Notes under the pieces: generated by a model
Told to the model about the DNA's origin: nothing
Seen by the model: only the letters and a program-made list of their open reading frames with translations
Databases searched by the model: none
Part shown: piece after piece, positions 52,841-64,000 of the stretch
How positions within the stretch are numbered: the stretch's first letter is position 1
How the letters are laid out: every line of letters starts with the position of its first letter
Position numbers and translations under genes: made by a program
Origin: Monodelphis domestica
Taxonomy: Eukaryota; Chordata; Mammalia; Didelphimorphia; Didelphidae
NCBI RefSeq assembly: GCF_027887165.1
Contig: NC_077232.1
Coordinates: forward strand, 16,987,755 to 17,051,754
Reading direction: 5' to 3'
DNA length: 64,000 nucleotides

Positions 52841-55800
52841 TCAGAGTCAAGATGGTAGCTTCAAAGCAGCAGAAACCAATTCCTCTGTGAAAACTATTCT
52901 ATACCAATCAAAAACAAAGCACTTGAAGGGGAACAGAAAAGCAAATCCAACAAGAAAACAGAGCTATGGGACCCTCCTGCTTGATTCAACTTGAAAGGTA
53001 TGCAGAGCAGATTGAATTCTCTGGTTTAAGGAAAAGCAAGAAAGAAGATACCAGTGTTCCTCCCCCACCTACTGTGCTGAGTCTAGGGTAGTTGGTGGGA
53101 TCACGGGGTGAGGGCTCCAGCTGAGACAGAGTATCTTGCTACCACAACTTCAAAAAGCTCAGCACTCTGACCACAGCTGGCAAGGAGGCAGCTAGAGGAG
53201 AGAAGCAGAAAAAAGGGAAGCCTGATTGTAGCCTTCAGCCACCATATCTCCATCTTAGGCCCATGCCTCTGGAACTTTTGTCCTCAGGGCACATTTAGTT
53301 CTAGAGGTCAGCTCAACTGGCTTAATCCAGTTTATCAGTAGTGCAGAGAAGAAGCCTCTAGAGGGCAGAAAAGCTCAGACTCACAGAGCTAGCAAACAAC
53401 CAGAAGAGCAAGAGTACAAATTAACAGAAAGCAAAACTCAACAAGAAGTCAGAGCCACAGGTATCTCCTACTCGATTCATCCTGAAAGGCAGGTACATAA
53501 AGTTGAATTCTCAGGTATAAGGGAACGATCCAACACCAGTCTCCCATGTATTGCACCTAGACTTGCCAAAGAACATGGACTGACTAAGATCCCAGAGTAA
53601 AGGCTGCAATTGAGATGGAGTACCTTGGTACCACCATAGGAAGCTCAGGGCTTTGCCTGGGAGTCTGCCAGAGAGGAGCAGAGGGGAGGTCTGGGGGTAA
53701 TTACCTTTAGCCTTCAAATTTTCACCTTCACCTTCAGCCTCTACCCTCAGCTAGGGAACATTTGGTCTCAGGTCCCATTAATACAATAGATCAATTTATC
53801 AACCTAATCCAGTTAAACAATGGAGCAGAGAAGAAGTCCCTTCAGGTTACAAAAGCCCAAACTCACAGATCCAGTAATTAAGCAGAGGAGCAATAATATA
53901 ACCAATAAATAGGAGGAAAAAAAATATGAGTAAACAACAGAAAGAGAAAAAAGAAACTATAATTGACAACTTCTATTCAGGTAATGAACAAAGAAGAAAT
54001 GGAAAAGAGGAGGACCAAGGAACACCAAGCAAAAACTCAGAAACTCCACAAAATTTGACTCAGGCTCTAGAAGAACTAAAAAAACCAATTAAAAAACCAA
54101 TTAGAAGACATTGAAGAAAATTGGGAAAAGAACTTAAAAAGCAAAATACATCATCTGGAAACAGACACACATGAACAAAAACAAGAAAATGGTGTCTTGA
54201 AGCCAGAATTGATAAGCTTGAAAACAAGGCAATGAAAGTGAAAGATTAAAACAAAGACCTCAAGAAAAATAGATCAAAAGGAAAAAAAAGGATAAAAAAG
54301 TCAGGGATAAAATTCAGTCATTAAAAATTAGAATTGAACAATTAGAAACAGATGACCTCAAAAGGAAGCAAGAATCTATAAAACAAAATCAAAAGAATGA
54401 AAAAATTGAGGGAACTATGAAATGCCAAATTAATAAAACAACAGACCTGGAAAATAGATCTAGGAGAGACAATTTACGAATTATTGGACTACCTGAGAAT
54501 TGTGATGAAAGCAAAAGCCTGGACATCATTCTACAGGAAATTATCCAAGAAAACTGCCCATTATTCTTGAACAAGAGGATAAAGTAGAGATAGAAAGAAT
54601 CCACAGATCACCTCCTGCATTAAATCTCTAATTGACAATGATGGGGAATGTTATAGCAAAGATCAAGAACTTTCAGACCAAGGAAAAGATACTACAAACT
54701 GATAAAAAGAAATAATTTAGATATCATGGAGCTACAGTCAGGATTACGTAGGTTGCACTCAGACTGAAGGACTGGAAGGCATGCAATATGATGTTCCAGA
54801 AAGTAAAGGAACTGAGTCTACAACCAAGAATCAACTACCCAGCACAACTGACTTTATTCTTGCAGGGGAAAGTATAGTCGTTTAATAAAATAAAGATTTC
54901 CAAACATCCATGAAGAAAAGACCAGACTTAAATAGAACATTTGATGTCCAAATACAGAACCCAAGAGATTAGCCAAAAATAATTAAGAAAGAAAAAAAAA
55001 CCAAACAAACAATTTTTAAGGCACTAATAGATTCAAATGATTTGCATTCATATATGAAAAGATGATATTGGTATCTTAAAAATTCTTATTATCATTGGGG
55101 TAGGTAGAAGAAGTATACTTAAAGGGTAAAGTGACAAACTGTATAGGATAATATGTGAATAATATATACAAAACTAGGAGTAAAAAGAGTATAATAATAA
55201 GGGAAATGGGAAAAGAGAAAAAATGGGGTGAATATATATTTCATAAAGAAGTACATAGGGGAGGGGAGGAGATGACAATACAATGAAAGGGTGGAAGAGG
55301 TTGGCAGCAGGTAATATTTAAATCTTATTTTCACTCAAATTGATTCAGAGAGGGAAGAAAAATCAGATCCATTGTGGCAGAGAATTGTATTGTACACTAT
55401 AGAAAAGTAGAAGGGTAATAAGCAGGCTGGTGGGGAGGGGAGCAACGCAAGGAGGGACACATTGGGGGGCTGTTTAAAAGACAATAGAGTAAGAGGGGAA
55501 TAATAACAGGGAAGTGGGTTGGAAGGGGAGTAACATTAGGGCTTGCAAAGGAGGGATACTGACTAAAAACACAAGTTTGGAGGGGAAGGTAAGAGGGATA
55601 AGAGAAGAGGAAGAATTAAAGGAGGAAGTCACCATGGAGGGTAATATACAGACAGTAATCATAACTGTGAATATGAAAGTGGATAGCAGAATGGATTAAA
55701 AAACAGAATCCTACCATAAGTTTTCCATAAGAAACACACTTGAGACAGGTAGACATACAAAGGGTAAGAGGGTACAGTAGAATTTATTGGGCTTCAACTG

Positions 55801-58050
55801 AGACAAAGGAGGCAGGAGTAGCAATTATGGTCTTAGACAAAGCTAAAGTAAAAACAGATTTGATTAAAAGAGATAAGGAATGTAATTACATCTTGATGAA
55901 ATGCAGTATAAATAATGAAGAAATATCAGTACTTAACATATGTGCACCTAATGGTATAGCATCCAGATTTCAAAAGAAGCAACTAAAGGAGCTTAAGATG
56001 GAAATAGATAGTAAACCATACTAGCGGGGGACCTTAACCATCCCCTATCAGAACTAGATAAATTGAACCCAAATATAAATAAGAAAGAAGTAAGGGAAGT
56101 GAATGAAATGTTAGAAAAATTAGATCTAATAGATATCTGGAGAAACTTAAATAGGGATAAAGAGGACTATACCTTCTTTTCAGTATCACATGTTACATAT
56201 ACAAAATTGACCATGGAGTGGGGAATAAAACATTGCAAACATTTGTAGGAGAGCAGAAATTTTTTTTTGTAATTTTTCAGATCATAATGCAATAAAAATC
56301 ATAATTAGTAAAGGCTTATGAAAAAATAAATATAACATTAATAGGAAACTAAATTATCTAATTCTTCAAAACTAGAGGGTCAAAGAACAAACAATTACTG
56401 ATATCATTGAAAAGAATGACAATGGGGATACTGTAGCCCCCAATAGTGAGAATGGACATATCAAACATATCAAAATCTATGGGATAGAGTCAAAGCAGTA
56501 CTCAGGTGGAAATTTATATTCCTGCGTGCATATAGCAGCAAAGCAGAGAGGGAAGAAATCAATTAATTAGGCATGCAACTTAAAAAAACCTAAAAAGAGA
56601 ACAAATTAAAAATTCCCAGATAAAAACCAAATTGGAAATTCTAGAAATCAAAGGAGAAATTAATAAACTTGAAAATAAAAGAATTATTGAACTGACAAAT
56701 AAGACTAGGACCTGGTACTTTGAAAACACAAATAAAATTGATAAAGTACTGCTTAATCTAATCAGTAAAAAAGAAAGAAGAGAATCAAATTAACAATATC
56801 AAAGATGAAAAGTGTGATCTCACCTTTAATGCAGTGGAAATTAAGGTAATTATTATGAGCTATTTTGTCCATTTATATAGCAATAAATTTAAAAATCTGG
56901 TGGAAAAATGAATTATTACAAAAACATAAATTGCCTAGATTAACAGAAGAGTAAATAGAATATATAATAATCCCATCTCAGAAAAAAGAAATTGAAGCCA
57001 TCATAGAACTCCTTAAGAAAAAATCTCCAGGGCCAAATGGATTCACAAGTGAATTCTATCAAACATTTAAAGAACAACTAATCCCAATGCTATTCAAATT
57101 TTTTGACAAAATAAGCAAAGAAGGAGTTTTACCAAATTCCTTTTATGACAGAAATATGGTACTGATTCCAAAGTCACACTGACCAAGAACAGAGAAAGGA
57201 AACTACAGACCAATCTCCTTAATGAACATAGATGCAAAAATCTTAAATAAAATAGTAGCAAAAAGACTACAGTAAGTTATCACAAGGATTATCCACTATG
57301 ACCAGGTGAGAGGATGGTTTAATATTAGGAAAACCATCCACATAATTGGCCATATCAACAGCAAAACCAACAGTAATCATATGATAATCTCAACAGGTGT
57401 AGAGAAAGCCTTTGACAAACTACAACACCTATTCTTATTGAAAACACTAGAAAGTATAGGAATAGATGCTCTTTGTGGTGGCAAAAAATGGAAAATGAGG
57501 GGATGTCCTTCAATTGGAGAATGACTGAACAAATTGTGGTATCTGTTGGTGATGGAATACTATTGTGCTCAAAGGAATAATAAACTGGAGGAATTCCATG
57601 TGAACTGGAATGACCTCCAGGAATTGATGCAGAGTGAAAGGAGCAGAACCAGGAGAACATTGTGCACAGAAAGTGAAACTCTGTGGCACAATCAAATGTA
57701 ATGGACTTCTTGACTAGCATTTAGTAGCATTTCAATGATCCAGGACAATCACAAAGGGACATAGAAGAAAGAATGCTATACACATGTAGAGAAAGAACTA
57801 TGGTAGTAAAACAGAATAAAAACATGGGATTGATCACATGGTTCTATTGGTAAAGGAATGGGGATTTTGGCTTTAAATGATCACTTAATTGCAAATATTA
57901 ATAATATGGAATTAGGTTTTGAACAATGATACATGTAAAACCCAGTGGAATTGCTCATCATCTCTGGGAGGGGGGAGGGAGTAGGGGAAGGAAAGAACAT
58001 GAATCATGTAACCATGGAAAAATATTCTAAATTAATAAATTAATTTAAAA
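52841..58050 (+). mobile_element. 5'-complete L1 with large internal deletion, gene 2 intron 2
   Basis: Starts AGTCAAGATGGTAGC (52847), like the 5' end of the L1 at 42728. ORF1 relic about 53926-54870 (RNLTQALEEL-type coiled coil, DLENRSRRDNLRIIGLPEN, YPAQLTLFLQGK in broken frames). ORF2 endonuclease relic 55740-56250 (GYSRIYWASTETKEAGVAIM, NEEISVLNICAPNGIA). RT relic about 57010-57470 ([30 protein letters not shown]). At about 57466-57475 the RT sequence (LESIGID) jumps straight to the C-terminal [17 protein letters not shown] block; relative to the copy at 36-42 kb about 1.7 kb is missing. 3' UTR to about 58050 with an A/T-rich tail. Confidence 0.85.
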
Positions 58051-58693
58051 TATGATATAACTGAACAAAAACTTTTAGCAGGAACCAGTAGCTGCAAAAC
58101 AATCTGTGGATAACCTAAAGGGTCATTAGTATTTTTGGCTTAATGATGAATTCATACCAGTTCACTAAAACCTGTTACTTCACGTAGTTTGTCCTGTCAT
58201 CTCTCCCTTATTGTATACCTATACAGGTGAATTTTAAAAAGCAAACAAATAATTCTCCAATGTAGGACTTTGCATTTATTCCTATATTATTTCATTTTAG
58301 AATTATGTCATAACTTTGGCCTACCAAGAATGTTTTTATTCCAGTCTGGGAAATCTACTATTTTAGCTAGTCTATCATATTTGCTGCCAGTGATTTCTTT
58401 ATTTCCCTGAAATAATTTTGTATTTATAAAGAGGTATACATGTAATTCATGCCCCTAATAAATTCCTTGAGGTCAGGGGTCATTTTGCTTTTTGAAATCG
58501 CATCCCTACCATGGAATCAAAATATAAATATGTAGCATCATCCTAGGCAGAGAGACCTGTGTGTTTCTCTCATTTGATATTTTCCCCAAAATTATATTTG
58601 ATAGATATAATAAGGAAGAATAAGATGGATACAAATTCCTCTTTGTCTCTAGGAAATAAATTTACCTTTGCTTGCTTTATTTTCCTTTTCTAG
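58051..58693. other. Gene 2 intron 2, distal part
   Basis: AT-rich intron sequence leading into the pyrimidine tract of the IgC acceptor. Nothing else recognised. Confidence 0.4.
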
Positions 58694-58972
58694 GTACAGG
58701 CTCTTCCCCTCACCTACACATTGAAGGTGCTGGAAATAAAAGGGTTCGGGTGGTGTGCACATCTGCAGGGTGGTACCCAGAACCTGAAGTGCACTGGAGG
58801 AACCAGACAGAGGAGTCATTGTCACAAGGCACCACGATCAGTAGGAAAGAGAATGGGCTCTTCTCTGTTGAAACCTCAATCACTGTGTCTGCCGATTCCA
58901 AAGAGATTGTTTCTTGTGTCATTGAGAACCCTCTTCTCAGCCAAAAACTGGAAGCAAGTGTTTCTTTGGCAG
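58694..58972 (+). CDS. BTN-like gene 2, exon 3 (IgC-like domain)
   Basis: Membrane-proximal C-type immunoglobulin domain, 279 nt (93 codons, phase 1 to 1). The acceptor is TTTTCTAG (to 58693) and the donor GGCAG|GTTAGT. Continuing the protein numbering, it contains GSSPHLHIEGAG, cysteines C161 (VVCTSAGWYPEPEVHW) and C214 (IVSCVIENPLL), tryptophan W174, and a sequon NQT at 176-178. The GWYPEPEVHW block is characteristic of butyrophilin, MOG-like and B7 IgC domains. The exon is intact. It is separated from the IgV exon by a 6.5-kb intron mostly filled by an L1 copy. Confidence 0.94.
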
Positions 58973-59204
58973 GTTAGTTCCCTCCCTGAGCACTAGGGTC
59001 AACTTTGTGAACAGATAGAGTAGAATTTCATATAACAGGCAGGCCAAAATGCCAGAATTTCAAATAGTTCTCCCATTACTGTTAGAACATCCCAAATTCT
59101 ACCTTTAGGAATCATAAGATACAGAGATAGAAGGGATTTTAGACATGGAATCTAAGTCCTTACTTTTACATATGAAGAAACTGAGACTGAGTCATAAAGT
59201 AAGT

Positions 59205-59300
59205 CAATCAGGCATAAACATTTAATAAGTGCCTACTGTGTGTCAGCTATGGTGCCAAGTGCTAAGGGTTTATGAATAAAAGGGAAAAAAACCTGCCTTT
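59205..59300 (+). repeat. L2/L3-tailed SINE-like fragment
   Basis: AGGCATAAACATTTAATAAGTGCCTACTGTGTGTCAGC, then GGTGCCAAGTGCTAAGGG. Confidence 0.6.
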
Positions 59301-59369
59301 ATTGTCATTTAGCTCCCAGATTAATGGGAGGAGATAACATGCAAACCTCTCTCTCTATTTTGGTTGCTT

Positions 59370-60135
59370 TCCTGCTGACTCCAAACATGCCCAAGTCTCC
59401 TTCATCCTTTAAAACAAAAACAACAGGAGCAAACCAAAAAGTTCCCCTACTTGCTCCCACCATCTTTAGTAGCTCTCTGCCCAAATTTCTCCTCCTTTTC
59501 ATAGTTAATCTTGAGAAAGCCATCTATTTACATTTGGACCCTCCACTTCATCTCTTGTGATTTGATTTGAAACTTTCTCTAATATGGCTTCTGCTTTCAT
59601 TGTTCAACTGAAATTGCACTCTTTAAAGTTAGGAATGATCTCTTCTTATCTGTCAAATCTAATGACTTTTTTCTGAAAAAATGATCACACTCATCTGCAG
59701 TATTTGATATTGTTAATGACTCTCTTCTAGATACTTTCTTCTCTCTATGACTTCATGAAATAATTCTCTCCTGGTTCTCCTCCTAACTGTCTGATCACTT
59801 CTCAGTATCCTTTATTGAATCTTCATCCAGAGTGAGCTCACTAACTGTTGATGATGCAAGGTTCCATTCTTCTCTTACTCTACATTATTTCCTTTATTGG
59901 TCTCATCACCTTCTATTGGTTCAATGATCATTTCTGTTCATGTGGTGTCCAGATCTAGATATCCTGCCCTAACTTCTCCTGGCCACCAATCTCACATCTC
60001 ACCTCTTTTTACATATCTCAAACTGGATGCTCTATAGAAATATATAAAAAAAAGAAATCTAAACATCTCATGATCTTTCCCCACAAATCCTTCCTTCTTG
60101 CAATTGAACCTCTTATTGTCATTTTGGGGCCTCTT
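59370..60135 (+). mobile_element. Ancient L2 LINE fragment (RT region)
   Basis: Plus-strand relic of L2 ORF2. GATATTGTTAATGACTCTCTTC corresponds to the DTVNHSLL motif, TCTCTCCTGGTTCTCCTCC to LSWFSS, then CTGTCTGATCACTTCTCAGT. Later ATATCTCAAACTGGATGCTC, as in mammalian L2. No open frame. Confidence 0.55.
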
Positions 60136-60159
60136 TTAGGATATGACCATCAGACTCTT

Positions 60160-61100
60160 TCCATTTCTGTTTTCCCTCTGCTTCTAAGGGATCTGGGTAG
60201 TTTTCTTTTATTATTTCTTGAAACATGATATTTCGTTTCTTTTTTTTTAGTTATGTCTTTTACACCACCCAGTTATAGTTAATATATTTTTAATGTGTTT
60301 TTTAGATCAGTTGTTTTTGATAGAAATCTTGATTTTGCTTCAGTATTTCTTCGTTTCTCATGGGGTCATTAGTTTCTATTTGGTCAATTCAGATTTTCAC
60401 AGTATTTTTTTTCTTGGATAAGTTTTTGTACATTGATTCCAAGCTATTTATTATTTCCATATCTTTTTTTTCATGGCTTTTATTTCTTCTTTACCCTCAA
60501 GCACTCTTGTTTTGTTTTTAAAATGAAATTTTAACTTTTAAAAAAGTTCTTGTTTTGTTTTTTCAGGAATTAGAGTTGAATTTGTGTGCAAGTTATAATT
60601 ATCTTTGAGGCTCTACTTGCAGATGTTTTGGAATAATTTTCTTTTCCTGGGTTTGTGTCTTGATCATCTCTATTATCATGAGAACTTTTTTTTTTGTTAC
60701 ATTTTTTTTCCTTTTTGCTCCTTATTCCAGTTTCATTCCTGACTTTGGTCTTTATGTCACAACTATGCTTGGTGGGGATATCTGAGATGAGCTTCTGTCC
60801 TGTTGAGTCCTTTGGAGGATTTCTTGGGACATGGTGATTAGTGTGGTGTGATTCATGGATCTCAGGGATAGTGCCGGATTCCAGTGCTCCCAAAGTAGCT
60901 CAATCCAGAGCAAAATCCAATGCTTTCACTTTAGTCTGACTTCTGCAAGTTACTTATTTATACTTATTAGGTTTGGGTCTGAGCAACATGTTTATGGGTC
61001 TTTCCTTGGATGGGAATCAGTAAACTGTTGCTGGACTCAGCCATGATGGAGCAGTTAAAAAACTCTGTGTCTTTAGTGACAGAATTTGTCTTCTACCTGG
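60160..61100 (-). mobile_element. L1 ORF1/5' UTR fragment (minus)
   Basis: GGGATCTGGGTAGTTTTCTTTTATTATTTC, TTCTCATGGGGTCATTAGTTTC and TTTTTTCATGGCTTTTATTTC mirror the ORF1 coiled-coil region at 1870-2290 and 41430-41790. Followed by 5' UTR-like DNA ending GACTCAGCCATGATGG (about 61035). Degraded. Confidence 0.55.
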
Positions 61101-61632
61101 TCTGGCATTCTTCTTTGGGCATTCCATAGTGGGGTGTGGACTGGAATGGAAACTAGAATTGAGACCCTGTTCTACTTTTTTGGGTAATAGTTACACAGTT
61201 ACAGTTTGCTACTGTTCTCCTTGAGCTTGATAGATGCTGTACATCCCTCCACATTCATAGTGTTCTTTCTCGGTGCATTTCTGATACATGATTGTGTCTT
61301 TATTGTATCTCCTTTGTAGAATTGTATCATCGTATAAATTATTGTATCTTCTTTGTATCTCTGTAATTGGAAATGTTTGTGTTGATGATTATTAAATTCA
61401 CAATAAAGGAGAAAACCTGACCTAGTAAAAAAAGAGGGACTATTCCCTGGAGGCAGTTGGGAATTAGGAGTTTTAAATTCTAATTTTGTAGCCACCAAGT
61501 AAACCATAAACCTGGTCTAAGCTTTATTTTCCTTCTCTGCAAAATTAGGTGGGGTGGCTATTCTATAAGATCACTGAAAAATCACTAGCAGATCTGAGTC
61601 TGGTGTGTAACTATGTGGTTTGAATTTTTCAG
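61101..61632. other. Gene 2 intron 3, distal part
   Basis: No repeat or exon recognised before the transmembrane-exon acceptor. Confidence 0.4.
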
Positions 61633-61761
61633 ATGCCTTATTTCCAAATGTCATTCATCGGATGGAAATATGGATTGGGATTATTGTCTGTCTAATCATT
61701 GGGTTTCTTGTCATCATCATCATCATCATTGTTAAATGGCAGAAGACAAAAAAAGAGAAAG
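61633..61761 (+). CDS. BTN-like gene 2, exon 4 (transmembrane segment)
   Basis: Stalk, transmembrane helix and start of the cytoplasmic tail: 129 nt (43 codons, phase 1 to 1), acceptor ATTTTTCAG to 61632, donor GAAAG|GTAAAG. It encodes DALFPNVIHRMEIW, then a hydrophobic stretch of about 22 residues (protein 245-266) containing six consecutive isoleucines, then a basic stop-transfer KWQKTKKEK. The six isoleucines are encoded by five ATC codons and one ATT at 61713-61730. In butyrophilins this exon is followed by 21- and 27-nt exons and then B30.2; those would lie beyond the right edge. A SINE starts about 15-20 bp after the donor. Confidence 0.87.
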
Positions 61762-61776
61762 GTAAAGAGCTGCACA

Positions 61777-62025
61777 TGGCAGCCAGATGGCACAGTGGGT
61801 AGAGTGCCAAGTCTAGAGTCAGGAAGTCTCATCTTCCTGAGTTCAAATCTGGCCTCAGATTTATGACCTTGTGTGACCTCGAGGAAATGAATTATCCCTG
61901 ATTGCCTCAGTTTCCTCATATGCAAAATGAACCGAAGGAAACCATCTATGTTCTTTGACAAGAAAACCATAAATGGGGTCACAAAGAGTCAGCCATGTCT
62001 GAAATGATTGAATAAGAACAAAAAG
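61777..62025 (+). repeat. Marsupial SINE with RTE-type tail, beside exon 4
   Basis: GGCAGCCAGATGGCACAGTGGGTAGAG head, GAGTTCAAATCTGGCCTCAG B box, TGCCTCAGTTTCCTCATATGC, GGGGTCACAAAGAGTCAGCCATGTCTGAAATGA tail. It begins about 15 bp downstream of the exon 4 donor. Confidence 0.85.
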
Positions 62026-62217
62026 GTGTACACAATGTAAATTATTCTAGCATGAAGGAGAACACAGAGCAGCTGGTATAGAGATTGCTCAAATGAGGAT
62101 ATACCTTCTAACAATGCAGGTTGGTACCTTCTAAGCAATGTACAGTCTTAAACAGTTGCACAGAGCCCTAACCACTTAAGGATCATTTTCAGGGCCTAAA
62201 AAGAAGCAAAGGCAATT

Positions 62218-63170
62218 CTTTTTTTTAAAAACTTTATTTAGAATATTTTTCCATGGTTACATGATTCATGACTTCTTCCCATCCATCCTGCCTACCCTCT
62301 CCCATAGCCAGTGAGCAATTCCAGGGAATTTTACATGTATCATTGTTCAAAACCTAATTCCATATTATTTCTATTTGCAATAGAGTGATCATTTAAAGTA
62401 AACATTCCCAATCATATCCCCATTGGACCATATGATCAATCATATGTTTTTCTTCTGTGTTTCTACTCCCATAGTTTTTTCTATGCATATGGAACACATT
62501 TTTTTTCTCCTATGTCCCTTTGGGATTGTCCTGGATCATCACATTGCTGCTAGTAGAGGAGTCCATTACATTAGATTGTACCACACTGTATCAGTCTCTG
62601 TGTACAATATTCTCCTAGTTCTGCACCTTTTGCTCTACATCAATTCCTGGAGGTCTTTTGGGTTCACATGGAATTCCTCCAGTTCATTATTCCTTTCAGC
62701 ACAATTGTATTCCATCACCATCAGATACCACAATTTGTTTGGCCATTCCCCAATCTAAGGACACCCCCTCATTTTCCAATTTTTTGCTACCACAATAAGC
62801 ACAGCTATTTTTGTACATGTATTTTTCCTTATTATCTCTTTGGAGTAAAATCCCAGGAGTGGTATGGCTGGATCAAAGGGCATGGAGTCTATTAAAGCCC
62901 TTTGGGCATAGTTCCAAATTGCCCTTCAGAATGGTTGGATCAATTCACAACTCCACCAGCAATGAATTAATGTACCATTTTTGCCACAATCCCTCCAACA
63001 TTCATTTCTTTCTTTTGCTGTCATATTGGCCAATCTGCTAGGTGTGAGGTGGTATCTAAGTGTTGTTTTGATTTGCATTTCTCCAATTATGATAGATTCA
63101 GAGCACTTTTTCATGTGCTTATTGATAGTTTTGATTTCTTTATCTGCAAAACACTGTTTTTTAAGAAATA
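62218..63170 (-). mobile_element. 5'-truncated L1 (minus), gene 2 intron 4
   Basis: Starts with a T-run and AAAAACTTTATTTAGAATATTTTTCCATGG (L1 3' UTR, reverse). Colinear with 36.35-37.25 kb: ACCACACTGTATCAGTCTCTGTGTAC, TTCCATCACCATCAGATACCAC, GGTATGGCTGGATCAAAGGGCATGG, CACAACTCCACCAGCAATGAATTAATG, and minus NMTAKERNECWRDCGKNGTL. Truncated at about 63170. Confidence 0.88.
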
Positions 63171-63219
63171 AAAACAGATAATTTTGAAAAACTAGTGAAT
63201 GGGAAGCAGTAAAAAAAGA

Positions 63220-64000
63220 TTCATTAAGTGGAAGTTAGTATTACCTTAGAATGATCAGTTGAAATTTCAAATTGCCCTCCTTGGAAATCATGGAGTCGAA
63301 AGGTTTCATTTACAGATAAGAAAAGAGAGGCTCACAGATACTAACACTTTGTAAATACCAAAAAGAGACTGAGTGTGAGACACAGTACAGATTTGTACAT
63401 TATTGGATTGTGAGAAATGTAGAGATTATGTGGTACAACCTTATAATTTTAGAGATGAAAAAACCAAGAAGATGGTTTCCATGGGGACAGAGTGAATGAC
63501 TATGATGACAATCAGGTGTCAAATCTAGGTCTTCAGTTTCTTATTCCAGTGGTCATTCCTCTACATCAACAAAGTAGAAAATTTGTAAGCACAGAAATGT
63601 TTAATGAGGCACCCACCATAGTGTAAATGGATTATCTAAATAGAAGTGCTCATGATCTCTCTGTCTTTTCTTTCTCGTGCTATGTCTCTCTCTCCCTTCC
63701 TTTTATGGCTCTTCTTGAAAATTGACATTTTATGTATTATTTTCTTGTTCATATCCCAGAATCTGCATATTGTGATTCTATATTCCACTGGACAATACTG
63801 GGAACTAAGTTGATTGAGAATCCCTTAAATCAATGAACTCATCTCATTCTTATAGTTTGTATAGCAGAGAGATTAGAAGTGTGAATTTTTCCTGTGAAGT
63901 GTTTGTTTTGGAAAGAGAATATTTCTTAAATCAGAAATTGAAAGAATTAACTTTGAAAAATTAAATGAAGTGAATGCAGTAAAGAATGAGGCATTTATTG
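63220..64000 (+). repeat. Intronic microexon repeat unit C (gene 2), next unit beginning at edge
   Basis: Matches gene 1 unit A from ACCTTAGAATGATC (63244) to TGATTCTATATTCCAC (about 63773), and unit B from there to the end: TTTCTTAAATCAGAAATTGAAAGAAT (63922 versus about 2669) and GAATGAGGCATTTATTG at the edge versus CAATGAGGCATTTAGTGG (about 2737). The last bases resemble the lead-in at 63200-63230, giving a repeat period of about 770 bp. Confidence 0.6.
63707..63727 (+). pseudogene. Dead copy of the BTN microexon in gene 2 intron 4
   Basis: The DNA at about 63226-63840 aligns by eye with gene 1 intron DNA at about 525-1130. At the place of the 1017 microexon a CT-rich tract is kept (63687-63704), but the acceptor AG has become ATGG and no GT donor lies about 21 nt on. 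The copy therefore looks inactive. The functional heptad exons of gene 2, if present, should lie in further repeat units to the right of the window. Confidence 0.4.

Noticed and set aside
5815..61761. All BTN-type exons as one gene.
   Set aside because: The order is B30.2 first, then signal peptide, IgV, IgC, TM. That is the end of one gene followed by the start of another.

Overview
This is a mammalian nuclear window, almost certainly from a marsupial. Exons are short and widely spaced with GT/AG borders, and most of the DNA is interspersed repeat. The repeats include several copies of a tRNA-headed SINE (5' core GGACAGCTGGGTAGCTCAG, 3' tail ending GGAAGGTAAGGG) that I recognise from marsupial genomes, plus RTE-like, L1, L2 and CORE-SINE copies. 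I cannot name the species. All alignments here were made by eye.

Two host genes are visible, both of the butyrophilin (BTN/BTNL) family and both on the + strand. Gene 1 enters from the left. The window holds a 21-nt cytoplasmic microexon (1017-1037) and the terminal B30.2 (PRY-SPRY) exon (5815-6365). Gene 2 starts at 47589 with a signal-peptide exon, followed by an IgV exon (51803-52147), an IgC-like exon (58694-58972) and a transmembrane exon (61633-61761). It runs off the right edge before any B30.2 exon. All gene 2 splice junctions are phase 1 and compatible. The intron DNA at the right edge (about 63220-64000) resembles gene 1 intron DNA (about 490-1180 and 2310-2970). So the genes are tandem paralogues, and the microexon and its flanks have been amplified as a unit inside the introns.

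Between the genes lies about 41 kb of nested mobile elements. From 9.9 to 26.4 kb, two copies of a class II-looking LTR bracket two later ERVs. One is a roughly 4.2-kb minus-strand element without coding capacity (11835-16074; primer-binding site matching tRNA-Gln, TSD GATG). The other is a 9.2-kb plus-strand class I-like ERV (16276-25433; TSD GTGA) with gag and pol relics, no env, and a Gag that begins with a membrane-spanning segment. A solo LTR lies at about 27.28-28.17 kb, an RTE-like LINE on the minus strand at about 29.5-33.2 kb, and a near-full-length L1 on the minus strand (36336-42728) with a 15-bp target-site duplication.

The gene 2 introns carry four more LINE copies or fragments. 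One is a 5'-complete L1 (about 52.84-58.05 kb) with a large internal deletion. There are no bacterial, CRISPR or operon-type features. No functional RNA gene was recognised: the tRNA-like stretches are SINE heads.
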